11,840 nt of DNA from Burkholderiaceae bacterium (GCA_947374315.1 CANCBK010000052.1:1-11840); one strand, 5' to 3'; numbered from the stretch's first letter, positions 1 to 6,683 are shown. The notes: generated from the sequence alone by a model not told the origin. Program-made: numbers and translations.

Positions 1-73
1 GGTGACTTCGCCGTGATTATAACGAGAGAGCGGAGCTTAGGCACTTACAATAGTGAAGTTATCGTTTTTACCG

Positions 74-149
74 GCGCCCGTAGCTCAGTGGATAGAGTAT
101 TGGCCTCCGAAGCCAAGGGTCGCAGGTTCGATTCCTGCCGGGCGCACCA
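74..149 (+). tRNA. tRNA-Arg (anticodon CCG)
   Basis: A complete 76-base cloverleaf can be folded by eye. The acceptor stem GCGCCCG (74-80) pairs with CGGGCGC (139-145). The discriminator is A146 and the CCA end is encoded at 147-149. The anticodon stem TTGGC/GCCAA (100-104 and 112-116) closes the loop CTCCGAA, which puts anticodon CCG at 107-109, reading the arginine codon CGG. The T arm contains GGTTCGATTCC. A promoter is not clear: TACAAT at 46-51 resembles a -10 box at a workable distance, but no -35 box lies 16-18 bases upstream. No T-run terminator follows the gene. tRNA genes are common integration targets, but the downstream sequence shows no integrase and no repeated tRNA 3' end. Confidence 0.97.
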
Positions 150-176
150 AAACTAGGGGGGTATTTGACCTACATC

Positions 177-263
177 ATGCGTGAAAACATGAAAAAGGCT
201 ATCATTTGCACCTATCTTATTGATTCTTATCATGTCAAATCATCTAAATTCATCCCCGTCTGA
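177..263 (+). other. Possible 28-codon upstream ORF overlapping the desaturase start
   Basis: An ATG at 177 opens a 28-codon frame ending at TGA 261-263. It overlaps the first 32 bases of the desaturase gene in another frame. The product would begin MRENMKKAIICTYLID. An AGGGGG tract lies at 155-160 but is 16 bases from the ATG, too far for a normal ribosome-binding site. It could be a leader peptide that couples to desaturase translation, or chance. Nothing beyond its position supports it. Confidence 0.15.
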
Positions 264-1374
264 GCCATCCTTAGCCAATCCTTTGGCACCTCATTTTCCG
301 TTACCTCACCGCAAGGTGATTCGTAGCTGGCTGATTCCTATGGCGGAAGGCGAGACGGTGAAAGCCTTGATGCTATTGGTGATCGATGCCGTCTTATGGC
401 TTGCCTGCATTGCTGGCACTATTTTTGTTGAAAGCATCTTGCTCAAAGTCGCCCTGGGTCTAGTTGCAGGCTTTGTTACTGGTCGTATTTTTATTCTGGG
501 TCATGACGCCTGCCACCAAAGCTTTACTGCCCATCGCGAACTCAATAAGATCCTAGGTCGCATCGCCTTCTTGCCATCCCTGACACCCTATAGCCTTTGG
601 GATGTAGGACATAATGTGGTTCACCATGGCCAAACCAATTTAAAGGGTTTCGACTTTGTGTGGGCGCCCCTATCAAAAGCAGAGTTTGATGCCTTGCCGG
701 CGTGGCGCAAAGCCTTAGAGCGCCTCTACCGTAGCGGCTGGGGTCCTGTTTTCTATTACCTCATTGAAATTTGGTGGAGACGCGAGTACTTCCCAAATGC
801 CCAGAACAAGCCAGGCAACCGCCCAATCTTCCTTAAGGATAATTTATTGGTAACCGGCTTTGCCATCATCTGGGTCGGATGCCTCATTGCTGGTGCCATT
901 GCTACCGGCCAATCCATCTGGCTTGGACTAATTACTGGCTTTGCCGTCCCATTTCTGTTTTGGAATGGCATGATTGGCTTTGTGGTCTACGTTCATCACA
1001 CCCATCCATCAGTATCTTGGTATGACAAGAAATCAGAGTGGTTGCGTGCCCAGCCTTTTGTATCAACCACAGTCCATTTGACCTTTAACTGGATTTGGGG
1101 CGCTTTAATGCACCACATCATGGAGCACACAGCCCATCACGTTGATATGAGCGTGCCTTTATATCGCCTCAAGGAAGCCCAAAATACCCTCGAAACCATC
1201 CTTCCAGAGCGTATTTTTGTACAAAAATTCTCCTGGGCCTGGTATTTCGATACAGCGCGTAAGTGCAAACTATATGACTTCGAGAACAAGGCTTGGCTGG
1301 ATTTTGATGGCAACAAAACAGCTGATTCAGTCAGAGTTGTCCTCAGCCCGGCCCCAGCAGGACAAAACGGGTAA
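232..1374 (+). CDS. Membrane fatty acid desaturase (histidine-box family)
   Basis: Integral-membrane di-iron enzyme that would introduce a double bond into an acyl chain using O2 and an electron donor, adjusting membrane fluidity. From ATG 232 the protein has 380 residues. All three histidine clusters of the FA_desaturase family are present: HDACH at about 91-95, HNVVHH at 127-132 and HTAHH at 299-303, the last preceded by a further MHH. Hydrophobic stretches at about 43-66, 68-90, 204-225 and 228-254 give the usual two hairpins with the boxes facing the cytoplasm. A TTG at 220 would add four residues. ATG 232 is preferred because it is a normal start codon, although neither has a Shine-Dalgarno sequence. 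Desaturated position and substrate cannot be told from the sequence. The gene stands just after the tRNA-Arg and 41 bases before the small cysteine protein, with which it may be cotranscribed. Confidence 0.9.
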   Translation: MSNHLNSSPSEPSLANPLAPHFPLPHRKVIRSWLIPMAEGETVKALMLLVIDAVLWLACIAGTIFVESILLKVALGLVAGFVTGRIFILGHDACHQSFTAHRELNKILGRIAFLPSLTPYSLWDVGHNVVHHGQTNLKGFDFVWAPLSKAEFDALPAWRKALERLYRSGWGPVFYYLIEIWWRREYFPNAQNKPGNRPIFLKDNLLVTGFAIIWVGCLIAGAIATGQSIWLGLITGFAVPFLFWNGMIGFVVYVHHTHPSVSWYDKKSEWLRAQPFVSTTVHLTFNWIWGALMHHIMEHTAHHVDMSVPLYRLKEAQNTLETILPERIFVQKFSWAWYFDTARKCKLYDFENKAWLDFDGNKTADSVRVVLSPAPAGQNG

Positions 1375-1415
1375 AATAGAGCCTCTGTACAAGATTTGGA
1401 TTACCCGGATTGCCC

Positions 1416-1601
1416 ATGACTACCTCGACTCCAGCTCCTACCCAAGAAACCTCTCAGAGCCTTAAATTTTGCTCTTCTTGCAGTCGTGAAAAGCGTCTGG
1501 AAGGTGGCACATGGATTCCGACAAGCAATCGCAAACAACGTTGGATTTGCGCCAGCTGTTTATATAACCGCACACATCGTACCGGTTCAGCAAAAGCCTA
1601 A
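1416..1601 (+). CDS. Small four-cysteine (zinc-ribbon-like) protein of unknown function
   Basis: A 61-residue protein if translation starts at ATG 1416; a TTG at 1410 would add two residues. It carries two CxxC knuckles, C19-x2-C22 and C45-x2-C48, 22 residues apart, the spacing of a small zinc ribbon. The sequence between and after them is basic (CSREKR, NRKQRW, NRTHR), so nucleic-acid or ribosome contact is possible but not shown. The first 15 residues are Ser/Thr/Pro-rich and probably disordered. No signal peptide or membrane segment is visible. It follows the desaturase by 41 bases on the same strand without an obvious promoter or strong ribosome-binding site. I do not recognise the family. 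The paired CxxC motifs and the clean frame argue that it is a real gene. Confidence 0.65.
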   Translation: MTTSTPAPTQETSQSLKFCSSCSREKRLEGGTWIPTSNRKQRWICASCLYNRTHRTGSAKA

Positions 1602-1634
1602 TTTCTCAATTAAGCTTCATCACCCTTAACTTTA

Positions 1635-2273
1635 TCAATCCCCTACGTAGGGATTTGTCTGGCGCTCTTTGCCAAAAGTTGACATGGGTCCATGTCCTGG
1701 AACAAATTGAACATCATCGCCTAGTGGCCACAACTTTGTTTTAATAGCTTTGATTAAATCCGCATGATTGCCGCGCGGAAAATCTGTTCTACCAATGGAT
1801 CCTGCAAAAAGCACATCGCCAACTAAAGCCAAGCGATCCTCTTTATCAAAAAATACAACGTGACCCGGCGTATGGCCAGGACAGTGCAGCACCTCTAAAT
1901 CTACATTACCAACTTGCACATGATCGCCATCTTCTAGCCAACGCGTTGGGACAAATGCCTTGGCATGTCCAAATCCAAACCGAACTGTTTGCTCTGGCAA
2001 TTGATCCAACCAAAACTGCTCATCTATTTGCGGGCCTTCAATTGGAACGCCTAGCTGATCAGATAAATCCTTAGCTGCCGCACAATGATCAAGATGGCCA
2101 TGAGTTAACAAAATCTTTTTTACCGTGCCGCCCATTTGCTTAACGGCATCCAAGATTTTTTCGATATCTCCACCCGGATCTACCACGGCCGCATCACCCG
2201 TTTCTTCACATACCAAGACGGAACAATTTTGCTCGAATGGTGTAACCGGGACAATTCCTAATTTGATTGGCAT
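1635..2273 (-). CDS. Metallo-beta-lactamase-fold hydrolase, YcbL/glyoxalase II type
   Basis: A 212-residue soluble metallo-hydrolase, the size of E. coli YcbL and shorter than GloB. All metal ligands of a binuclear site are visible: THGHLDH at 57-63 (H58, H60, D62, H63), H134 in CPGHTPGH, bridging D153 in GDVLF and H194 in PGHG. GRTDFPRG at 161-168 is typical of the glyoxalase II/YcbL branch. The likely reaction is hydrolysis of a glutathione or other thioester; the exact substrate is uncertain. Persulfide dioxygenase is a related alternative, but those use a mononuclear iron site and this fragment reads more like YcbL. The start is ATG 2271-2273; no Shine-Dalgarno sequence precedes it. It is divergent from the GcvH-like gene across 61 bases, so the two could share control. 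A 12-base palindrome lies in its last codons. Confidence 0.88.
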   Translation of the reverse strand: MPIKLGIVPVTPFEQNCSVLVCEETGDAAVVDPGGDIEKILDAVKQMGGTVKKILLTHGHLDHCAAAKDLSDQLGVPIEGPQIDEQFWLDQLPEQTVRFGFGHAKAFVPTRWLEDGDHVQVGNVDLEVLHCPGHTPGHVVFFDKEDRLALVGDVLFAGSIGRTDFPRGNHADLIKAIKTKLWPLGDDVQFVPGHGPMSTFGKERQTNPYVGD

Positions 2274-2321
2274 AAATAAAAACGCATAAATTGATCAGCC
2301 ACTAGTTTATGGCAAAGAAGC

Positions 2322-2327
2322 TAGAAT
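2322..2327 (+). promoter_or_regulatory. Possible -10 box for a leaderless gcvH transcript
   Basis: TAGAAT matches the sigma-70 -10 consensus at five of six positions. Transcription from it would begin about seven bases downstream, at 2334-2335, which is the A of the GcvH start codon. No Shine-Dalgarno sequence exists in front of that ATG, consistent with a leaderless message. No -35 box is recognisable at 16-18 bases upstream; TTGATC at 2291-2296 is too far (25-base spacer). Confidence 0.3.
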
Positions 2328-2334
2328 ATCCCCA

Positions 2335-2727
2335 ATGAAAACTCAAGATACTTTTAAATTCGCAGATACACATGAGTGGGCCACTATTGAAGATGATGGG
2401 CTCGTTTGGGTTGGCATTAGTAATCACGCCCAAGAAGCTTTGGGCGACGTGATGTTCTTTCAGGCGCCAAAAATTGGCCAGGTAATTAAACAAGGCGAGG
2501 CGATTGCCGTCATTGAATCAGTCAAGGCGGCAAGCGATATTCACGGGCCCGTTAGCGGTAAAGTCGTCGCGCTAAACGATGAGATGGATGCCACTCCCGA
2601 GCTCGTTAATGAAAAGCCGTACGGAGTTTGGCTTTTTAAAATTAAACCAACATCTGAGGAAACACTTAACGCCGAGCTAGATATCTTGATGTCTTTCGAG
2701 AAATACAATGCAACCGCAGGCGCTTAA
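2335..2727 (+). CDS. gcvH: GcvH-like lipoyl carrier protein (glycine cleavage H protein family)
   Basis: A 130-residue protein of the GcvH fold, the normal size. The lipoylation motif ESVKAASD is at 61-68, so K64 would carry lipoate. DTHEW at 11-15, GISNHAQEALGD at 27-38 and PELVNEKPYG at 88-97 are family hallmarks. In the glycine cleavage system the lipoyl arm shuttles the aminomethyl group between P, T and L proteins. Two things are unusual: no gcvT or gcvP is next to it, and it departs from consensus (MFFQAP where most have VFVELP; YGVWLF where most have an extra glycine, YGEGWLF). It may be the sole H protein encoded away from gcvT/gcvP, or a second, specialised paralogue. Its TAA stop overlaps the priA stop on the other strand. 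Confidence 0.85.
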   Translation: MKTQDTFKFADTHEWATIEDDGLVWVGISNHAQEALGDVMFFQAPKIGQVIKQGEAIAVIESVKAASDIHGPVSGKVVALNDEMDATPELVNEKPYGVWLFKIKPTSEETLNAELDILMSFEKYNATAGA

Positions 2728-4856
2728 ATAGCAATCGGATCGCGCTCTATGAGCCACCGAATACGTGATGTTTTAGTAATGCGGCCTTGAGAATCCTGAC
2801 GCAAGTCCTGATCAATGATTTCAAGCGCCTCTTGTAAGGCTTTGCGATTTACCGATTCCACCACCAGCTGAGCTCGCTCCGAACCAGCAACCCGCATGAC
2901 GGGCTTTGGAACAGGGTCGTATACCTTCAACTCTTTAGTAATCATGCCCCTGTTTTTTATGCGGCCCTTTAGCTCACGCAAGAACTCAATTGCTTTCTCG
3001 AGATTTTTTGCTTCCGCATGAATTAAGGCTTGATAGGAGTAGGGAGGCAATTTTGCCTCTTCTCGCTCACTAGCAGTAAATGCCAAAAACCCATCCACAT
3101 CGTGACGTATTAGATATTGGAATACCGGCGACTCAGGATATTGCGTTTCGATATAGATATCACCGCCCTGATCGCCACTCATTCCAGATCTTCCGGCGCG
3201 CCCAGCCACTTGAACTAATTGTGCAAATAATCTTTCGGCAGCCCTAAAGTCAGCGGAGTAGAGCCGACTATCTGCGTCCAAGACCGCAACCAATCCAATA
3301 TTTTGGTAGTCATGTCCCTTTGCAATCATTTGCGTTCCGACCACAATATCTATATTGCCATCATGTATTTCCTGAAAGAGTGCCTCAGCGCCTTTACTCT
3401 TTCTGCTGGAATCACTATCCACCCTTAGTACCCTTGCTTGTGGCCACATTTCTTCTATGGCATCTTCCAGCTTTTGCGTTCCATGCCCTAGTGTTTTTAG
3501 ATCTGCATTGCCACAGTCCGGGCAAAAACTTGGACTAGATTTAACTAGGCCACAGTGGTGGCAACTCAAAACCGATCGCTTTCCAAGTGCTCCCGCCTTA
3601 TGCATTACCGTATAAGCGGAGCATTGCGTACATTTCGATAGCCAACTGCACGCAGAACAGCTTAGTACCGGAGCATAGCCACGGCGATTAATCAAAATTA
3701 AACTTTGCTTTTTTGCTTCGAGCGATTTGCTAATTGCCTTTGCCAGTGTCTTTGTAATTAAGCTTTTTTGCTTCGGCGCGCCTATATCCCCAGGGCTAAA
3801 TTGATTTTGTGGATCCCGCACATTAATAAGGTGAACGCTCGGCAAGCTTGCACCCTGAGCTCGCTGATCTAATCGAATGTATTCATAACGCCCAGACTGC
3901 GCTGCCATCCACGTCTCAAGGGATGGTGTTGCGGAGGATAGCAAGATTGGGATGGACCGATCATGTGCGCGCCAGATGGCTAAATCCCTTGCGGAATAGC
4001 GCGTGCCTTCTTGCTGCTTATAAGATGAGTCATGCTCCTCATCGACCACTATCGCACACAAGTTCGGCATTGGCGTTAATGCGGCAAGGCGCGTTCCTAA
4101 AATAATCTGCGCCTTACCAGTCATTGCCTCATACCAAGCAATGCCTCTTTTCTTTTCGCTGACGCCACTATGTAGAACGGCCATTTTTTTGTCGGGAAAG
4201 TAGGCCCTTACGCGCCTTTCTAATTGTGGCGTTAAATTAATTTCCGGAACCAACAATAGTACTTGAGCACTTTCGTCCCTCAAAATGCTAGCAAGCCAAT
4301 TGAGAAATACTGCGGTCTTTCCGCTACCCGTTTGCCCCTGCAATAAGATTGCTCGAAATTGATTGTCTTTCTGCGTATCAGCCAACAATTCTTTCAGTGC
4401 ATTTTTTTGATTGGGATTCAACTGCTCCTCGGCAATGAAGCCCTCAGCATCTAGCTCCTCACTTTTTTTACTCTTCTTTTCTGCCGCCTCTAATTTTTTG
4501 GGGATTTTTTCCCAATCATCTGCCTTTTTCCACATTTGTGGAATGGTTGGCAATATTGTCTCTCCAAGAGAATGTACGTAATACTGACTTGCAAAATTCA
4601 TCAGCCTTAATAGTGCCGAATCTAATGGTGGCAGCGGTGCTAAACGCTCAACTGATTTCAGCTTCTCAATTGCATATTCAGAGTAAGTGCTTACTTTAAT
4701 TACAACACCCACAGCCATCGATCGCGAAAACGGTACCTCGACAATATTCCCCACCTCTGGAGACTTGCCTAATTTTTCGACATCCCATAGGTAATCAAAA
4801 CCCTGGGCTAAGGGCTTATCCAACACTACCTGAACCACAATGGGATTAAGCGTCAT
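2724..4856 (-). CDS. priA: PriA, replication restart DNA helicase (primosomal protein N')
   Basis: Recognises abandoned forks and D-loops and starts reloading of the replicative helicase. The protein has 710 residues. The N-terminal 3'-DNA-binding domain occupies about 5-105. The helicase core follows with Walker A GQTGSGKT at 174-181, DEEH at 272-275, SSATPS at 308-312, motif V VGTQMIAKG at 506-514 and motif VI QVAGRAGR at 549-556. Eight zinc-binding cysteines are intact (C400, C403, C409, C412, C432, C435, C445, C448). The winged-helix region between the first two parts appears lost: only about 40 mostly charged residues link GETILPTIP to LNPNQ. ATG 4854-4856 is taken as the start because it begins the conserved N-terminal beta-strand; no Shine-Dalgarno sequence is visible. 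It lies downstream of hemE, across a 261-base spacer that probably carries its own promoter. Its stop codon overlaps that of the gcvH-like gene. Confidence 0.97.
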   Translation of the reverse strand: MTLNPIVVQVVLDKPLAQGFDYLWDVEKLGKSPEVGNIVEVPFSRSMAVGVVIKVSTYSEYAIEKLKSVERLAPLPPLDSALLRLMNFASQYYVHSLGETILPTIPQMWKKADDWEKIPKKLEAAEKKSKKSEELDAEGFIAEEQLNPNQKNALKELLADTQKDNQFRAILLQGQTGSGKTAVFLNWLASILRDESAQVLLLVPEINLTPQLERRVRAYFPDKKMAVLHSGVSEKKRGIAWYEAMTGKAQIILGTRLAALTPMPNLCAIVVDEEHDSSYKQQEGTRYSARDLAIWRAHDRSIPILLSSATPSLETWMAAQSGRYEYIRLDQRAQGASLPSVHLINVRDPQNQFSPGDIGAPKQKSLITKTLAKAISKSLEAKKQSLILINRRGYAPVLSCSACSWLSKCTQCSAYTVMHKAGALGKRSVLSCHHCGLVKSSPSFCPDCGNADLKTLGHGTQKLEDAIEEMWPQARVLRVDSDSSRKSKGAEALFQEIHDGNIDIVVGTQMIAKGHDYQNIGLVAVLDADSRLYSADFRAAERLFAQLVQVAGRAGRSGMSGDQGGDIYIETQYPESPVFQYLIRHDVDGFLAFTASEREEAKLPPYSYQALIHAEAKNLEKAIEFLRELKGRIKNRGMITKELKVYDPVPKPVMRVAGSERAQLVVESVNRKALQEALEIIDQDLRQDSQGRITKTSRIRWLIERDPIAI

Positions 4857-4880
4857 TTACTAAAATTTACCGTCTTTGCC

Positions 4881-4901
4881 TGTGGATAAGTCTGTGGATA
4901 T
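4881..4901 (-). promoter_or_regulatory. Tandem pair of DnaA boxes upstream of priA
   Basis: Read on the - strand, 4881-4889 is TTATCCACA, a perfect match to the consensus high-affinity DnaA box, and 4893-4901 is ATATCCACA, one mismatch. On the + strand the repeat CTGTGGATA is identical at 4880-4888 and 4892-4900, 12 bases apart. Both point toward priA and lie 25-45 bases upstream of its ATG, in the predicted leader of the priA message. Binding by DnaA is inferred only from sequence. Confidence 0.6.
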
Positions 4902-4930
4902 CATTCGCTATTTTTGATTTCTATAGGTAT

Positions 4931-4958
4931 TTTATAGGAACGCCATCTTGGGTCTAAA
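4931..4958 (-). promoter_or_regulatory. Candidate sigma-70 promoter for priA
   Basis: On the - strand, TTTAGA (4953-4958, four of six matches to TTGACA) is followed after 16 bases by TATAAA (4931-4936, five of six to TATAAT). Transcription would start near 4924, giving a leader of roughly 68 bases that spans the tandem DnaA boxes. The surrounding region is AT-rich, so chance matches are expected. Confidence 0.35.
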
Positions 4959-5054
4959 TTTGAAATTTCCTGATTTTTCTATATAAATCAATTATTTGCA
5001 TGACTTACTCAAGGTGAATCTTTACATTTCCCACGAATCTCACTGTATTTCGGA

Positions 5055-5087
5055 TTCTGCACAAATCTGTGCATAACTTTAGCCACA
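5055..5087. promoter_or_regulatory. Second group of DnaA-box-like 9-mers with a perfect inverted repeat
   Basis: Three 9-mers lie within 33 bases: TTCTGCACA on + (5055-5063, two mismatches to TTATCCACA), TTATGCACA on - (5068-5076, one mismatch) and TTAGCCACA on + (5079-5087, one mismatch). The first two face each other and form the perfect inverted repeat TGCACA-AATC-TGTGCA at 5058-5073. Taken singly these are weak; the density beside a perfect box in the same spacer is what makes them notable. Confidence 0.4.
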
Positions 5088-5117
5088 ATTTTGACCAAAG
5101 TTAGCAATTACTTGGGA

Positions 5118-6230
5118 TTATTGCTTTGCCCGAAGGGCTTTTGACTTGGAGATTACCGTTTCGGAGAGAGCTGTTACGCTTTCAGGAGGAGTAAATTGGT
5201 TAATGCCGTGACCAAGGTTAAAGATATGGCCATCCAGCGAATGCAGTCCAGACTTCAATGCTGGGGCGCCGGCCAAATCATCCAACAGGTCTGCTGCTGC
5301 TGCGGCAATCTGTTTTGGCTCTGAAAATAGAATGAGGGGATCCAAATTGCCCTGTAATGCCAAAGGCTTATGAATTTCTAAGAGTTGCTTACGCGCACGA
5401 CTTAGTCGCATTGTCCAGTCAAGCGCAATAACATCTGCGCCAACTTGGGCCATATCATTTAACCAAATTCCACCGCCTTTAGTGAACATAATGACGGGGA
5501 TCTTACGCCCCTCATATTCACGAGGTAGTTGTGCAATCACTTTTTGCATAGCAGCCAAAGACATGCGCTGATACCAACCATCTGGAAGTAAACCTCCCCA
5601 GGTATCAAAAATCATCAGCGCCTGAGCGCCTGCTTTTACTTGCTCAATCAAATAAGCTGCTACTGATTGAATATTAATCTCTAGGATATGCTCCAGTAAA
5701 TCTGGGCGACTGAACATCATGGTTTTAGCATGACGAAAGTCGTCGGAACCTGAGCCATCAATCATGTAGCAGGCTAATGTCCACGGGCTTCCCGAGAAAC
5801 CAATCAACGGAACGCGTTGCTTGCCATCCTGAATTAACGCTTTCCGAATTTCTGCAACCGCATCGAATACATATTTAAGCTGATCCATATCAGCAACGCG
5901 CAATTTCTTTACCGCCTCTTCAGTGCGGAGTGGGCGCTCAAAGCTTGGCCCTTCGCCTGCCGTAAATTTCAAGCCCAGCCCCATTGCATCAGGAATAGTC
6001 AAGATATCCGAGAACAGGATTGCCGCATCTAACGGGTAGCGATCCAATGGTTGGAGCGTTACTTCAGTAGCATAGGCTGGATTTTTTGCTAGCCCCAGAA
6101 AACTACCAGCCCGTGCACGGGTGGCGTTATATTCTGGGAGGTAGCGGCCCGCTTGGCGCATGAGCCAAAGCGGTGTTTGATCTACCGCTTCACCTAGGCA
6201 GGCCTTTAAAAACCGATCATTTAACAACAA
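5118..6230 (-). CDS. hemE: Uroporphyrinogen III decarboxylase
   Basis: Cytoplasmic haem-pathway enzyme that removes four carboxyl groups from uroporphyrinogen III to give coproporphyrinogen III, without a cofactor. The protein has about 370 residues. The family signature [15 protein letters not shown] is at 20-34, supplying R25 and R29. The catalytic aspartate is D75 in [13 protein letters not shown]155 lies in the LACYMIDG segment, and H341 is in NLGHGI, matching the active-site residues known for this family. The start is uncertain: the longest frame begins at TTG 6228-6230, followed by a second TTG, and an in-frame ATC lies at 6234-6236. No ATG fits the homologous N-terminus and no Shine-Dalgarno sequence is seen. 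The frame opens 15 bases after the atpC stop, in the same reading frame, which suggests translational coupling at the end of the atp operon. Confidence 0.96.
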   Translation of the reverse strand: MLLNDRFLKACLGEAVDQTPLWLMRQAGRYLPEYNATRARAGSFLGLAKNPAYATEVTLQPLDRYPLDAAILFSDILTIPDAMGLGLKFTAGEGPSFERPLRTEEAVKKLRVADMDQLKYVFDAVAEIRKALIQDGKQRVPLIGFSGSPWTLACYMIDGSGSDDFRHAKTMMFSRPDLLEHILEINIQSVAAYLIEQVKAGAQALMIFDTWGGLLPDGWYQRMSLAAMQKVIAQLPREYEGRKIPVIMFTKGGGIWLNDMAQVGADVIALDWTMRLSRARKQLLEIHKPLALQGNLDPLILFSEPKQIAAAAADLLDDLAGAPALKSGLHSLDGHIFNLGHGINQFTPPESVTALSETVISKSKALRAKQ

Positions 6231-6245
6231 GGAGATGGCCGGCTC

Positions 6246-6662
6246 TTACTTTTTACGACGGAAACGTGCAATTGCTGCCAACTGCGCAGCTGCCATTGCA
6301 AATTCTGATTGAGCTAATGCCAAATCAAAGTCTGTTCCACGATTCTGCATTGCTTCTTCAGCGCGCAACTTTGCTTCCGTTGCCTTAGCTTCATCTAGAT
6401 CATGACCACGGATAGCGGTATCCGCCAATACAGTGACATGATCAGGCTGAACTTCTAAATAGCCACCCGCTACGAATACAAACTCTTCATCACCATCAGC
6501 TTTTTCAATGCGAACCGAGCCTGGACGAATACGTGTAATCAAAGGGGTGTGGCCGCGCAAAATACCAAGCTCACCATTTTCACCGGGAAGCGCAACAAAC
6601 TTGGCCTCACCGCTGAAAATAGATTTCTCGGCACTTACTACATCGACGCGTATGGTTGACAT
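6246..6662 (-). CDS. atpC: ATP synthase F1 epsilon subunit
   Basis: Central-stalk subunit that, with gamma, links the c-ring to the catalytic head and can inhibit ATP hydrolysis through its C-terminal helices. It has 138 residues, the normal length. The N-terminal beta-sandwich (about 1-85) contains [19 protein letters not shown] at 25-43, the family signature. The C-terminal part from about 88 is an Ala/Glu-rich helical hairpin ending in the basic tail RFRRKK. The ATG at 6660-6662 has an AGGG ribosome-binding site five bases upstream on the - strand (6668-6671). Only 21 bases separate it from the atpD stop and 15 from hemE. Confidence 0.97.
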   Translation of the reverse strand: MSTIRVDVVSAEKSIFSGEAKFVALPGENGELGILRGHTPLITRIRPGSVRIEKADGDEEFVFVAGGYLEVQPDHVTVLADTAIRGHDLDEAKATEAKLRAEEAMQNRGTDFDLALAQSEFAMAAAQLAAIARFRRKK

Positions 6663-6683
6663 AATTTCCCTAGATGAGTTCGA

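Larger units (their letters stand above)
4857..5117. other. AT-rich hemE-priA spacer with DnaA-box-like clusters
   Basis: This is the longest non-coding stretch of the window, 261 bases. It is clearly more AT-rich than its neighbours, especially 4905-5030. It holds a pair of DnaA-box-like 9-mers near priA, three more near the end of hemE, a plausible priA promoter between them, and two related AT-rich segments: TGATTTCTATA around 4915-4925 and TGATTTTTCTATA around 4970-4982. TATAGG occurs at 4922-4927 and 4933-4938, one helical turn apart. No ORF of note and no strong T-tailed terminator for hemE is present. Confidence 0.7.

Noticed and set aside
16..21. Perfect TATAAT on the - strand (ATTATA on +), a possible promoter firing out of the window to the left.
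   Set aside because: No -35 box at 16-18 bases (TTGTAA lies 23 bases away) and no gene is visible to the left edge, so it cannot be supported.
74..149. tRNA-Arg as an attachment site of an integrated element.
   Set aside because: No integrase gene, no direct repeat of the tRNA 3' end, and ordinary housekeeping genes follow.
165..193. TTGACC at 165-170 as -35 of a desaturase promoter.
   Set aside because: The hexamer at the right distance, CATGAA, matches the -10 consensus at only three positions; TATCAT at 200-205 is better but too far away.
5075..5102. Inverted repeat AACTTT/AAAGTT after hemE as a terminator.
   Set aside because: The loop is long, the stem AT-rich, and no T-run follows in the hemE direction, so it would be too weak.
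4857..5117. The spacer as the chromosomal oriC itself.
   Set aside because: dnaA, dnaN and rpmH are not adjacent, the AT-rich core lies between rather than beside the boxes, and only one box is a perfect match; kept as a DnaA-binding candidate only.
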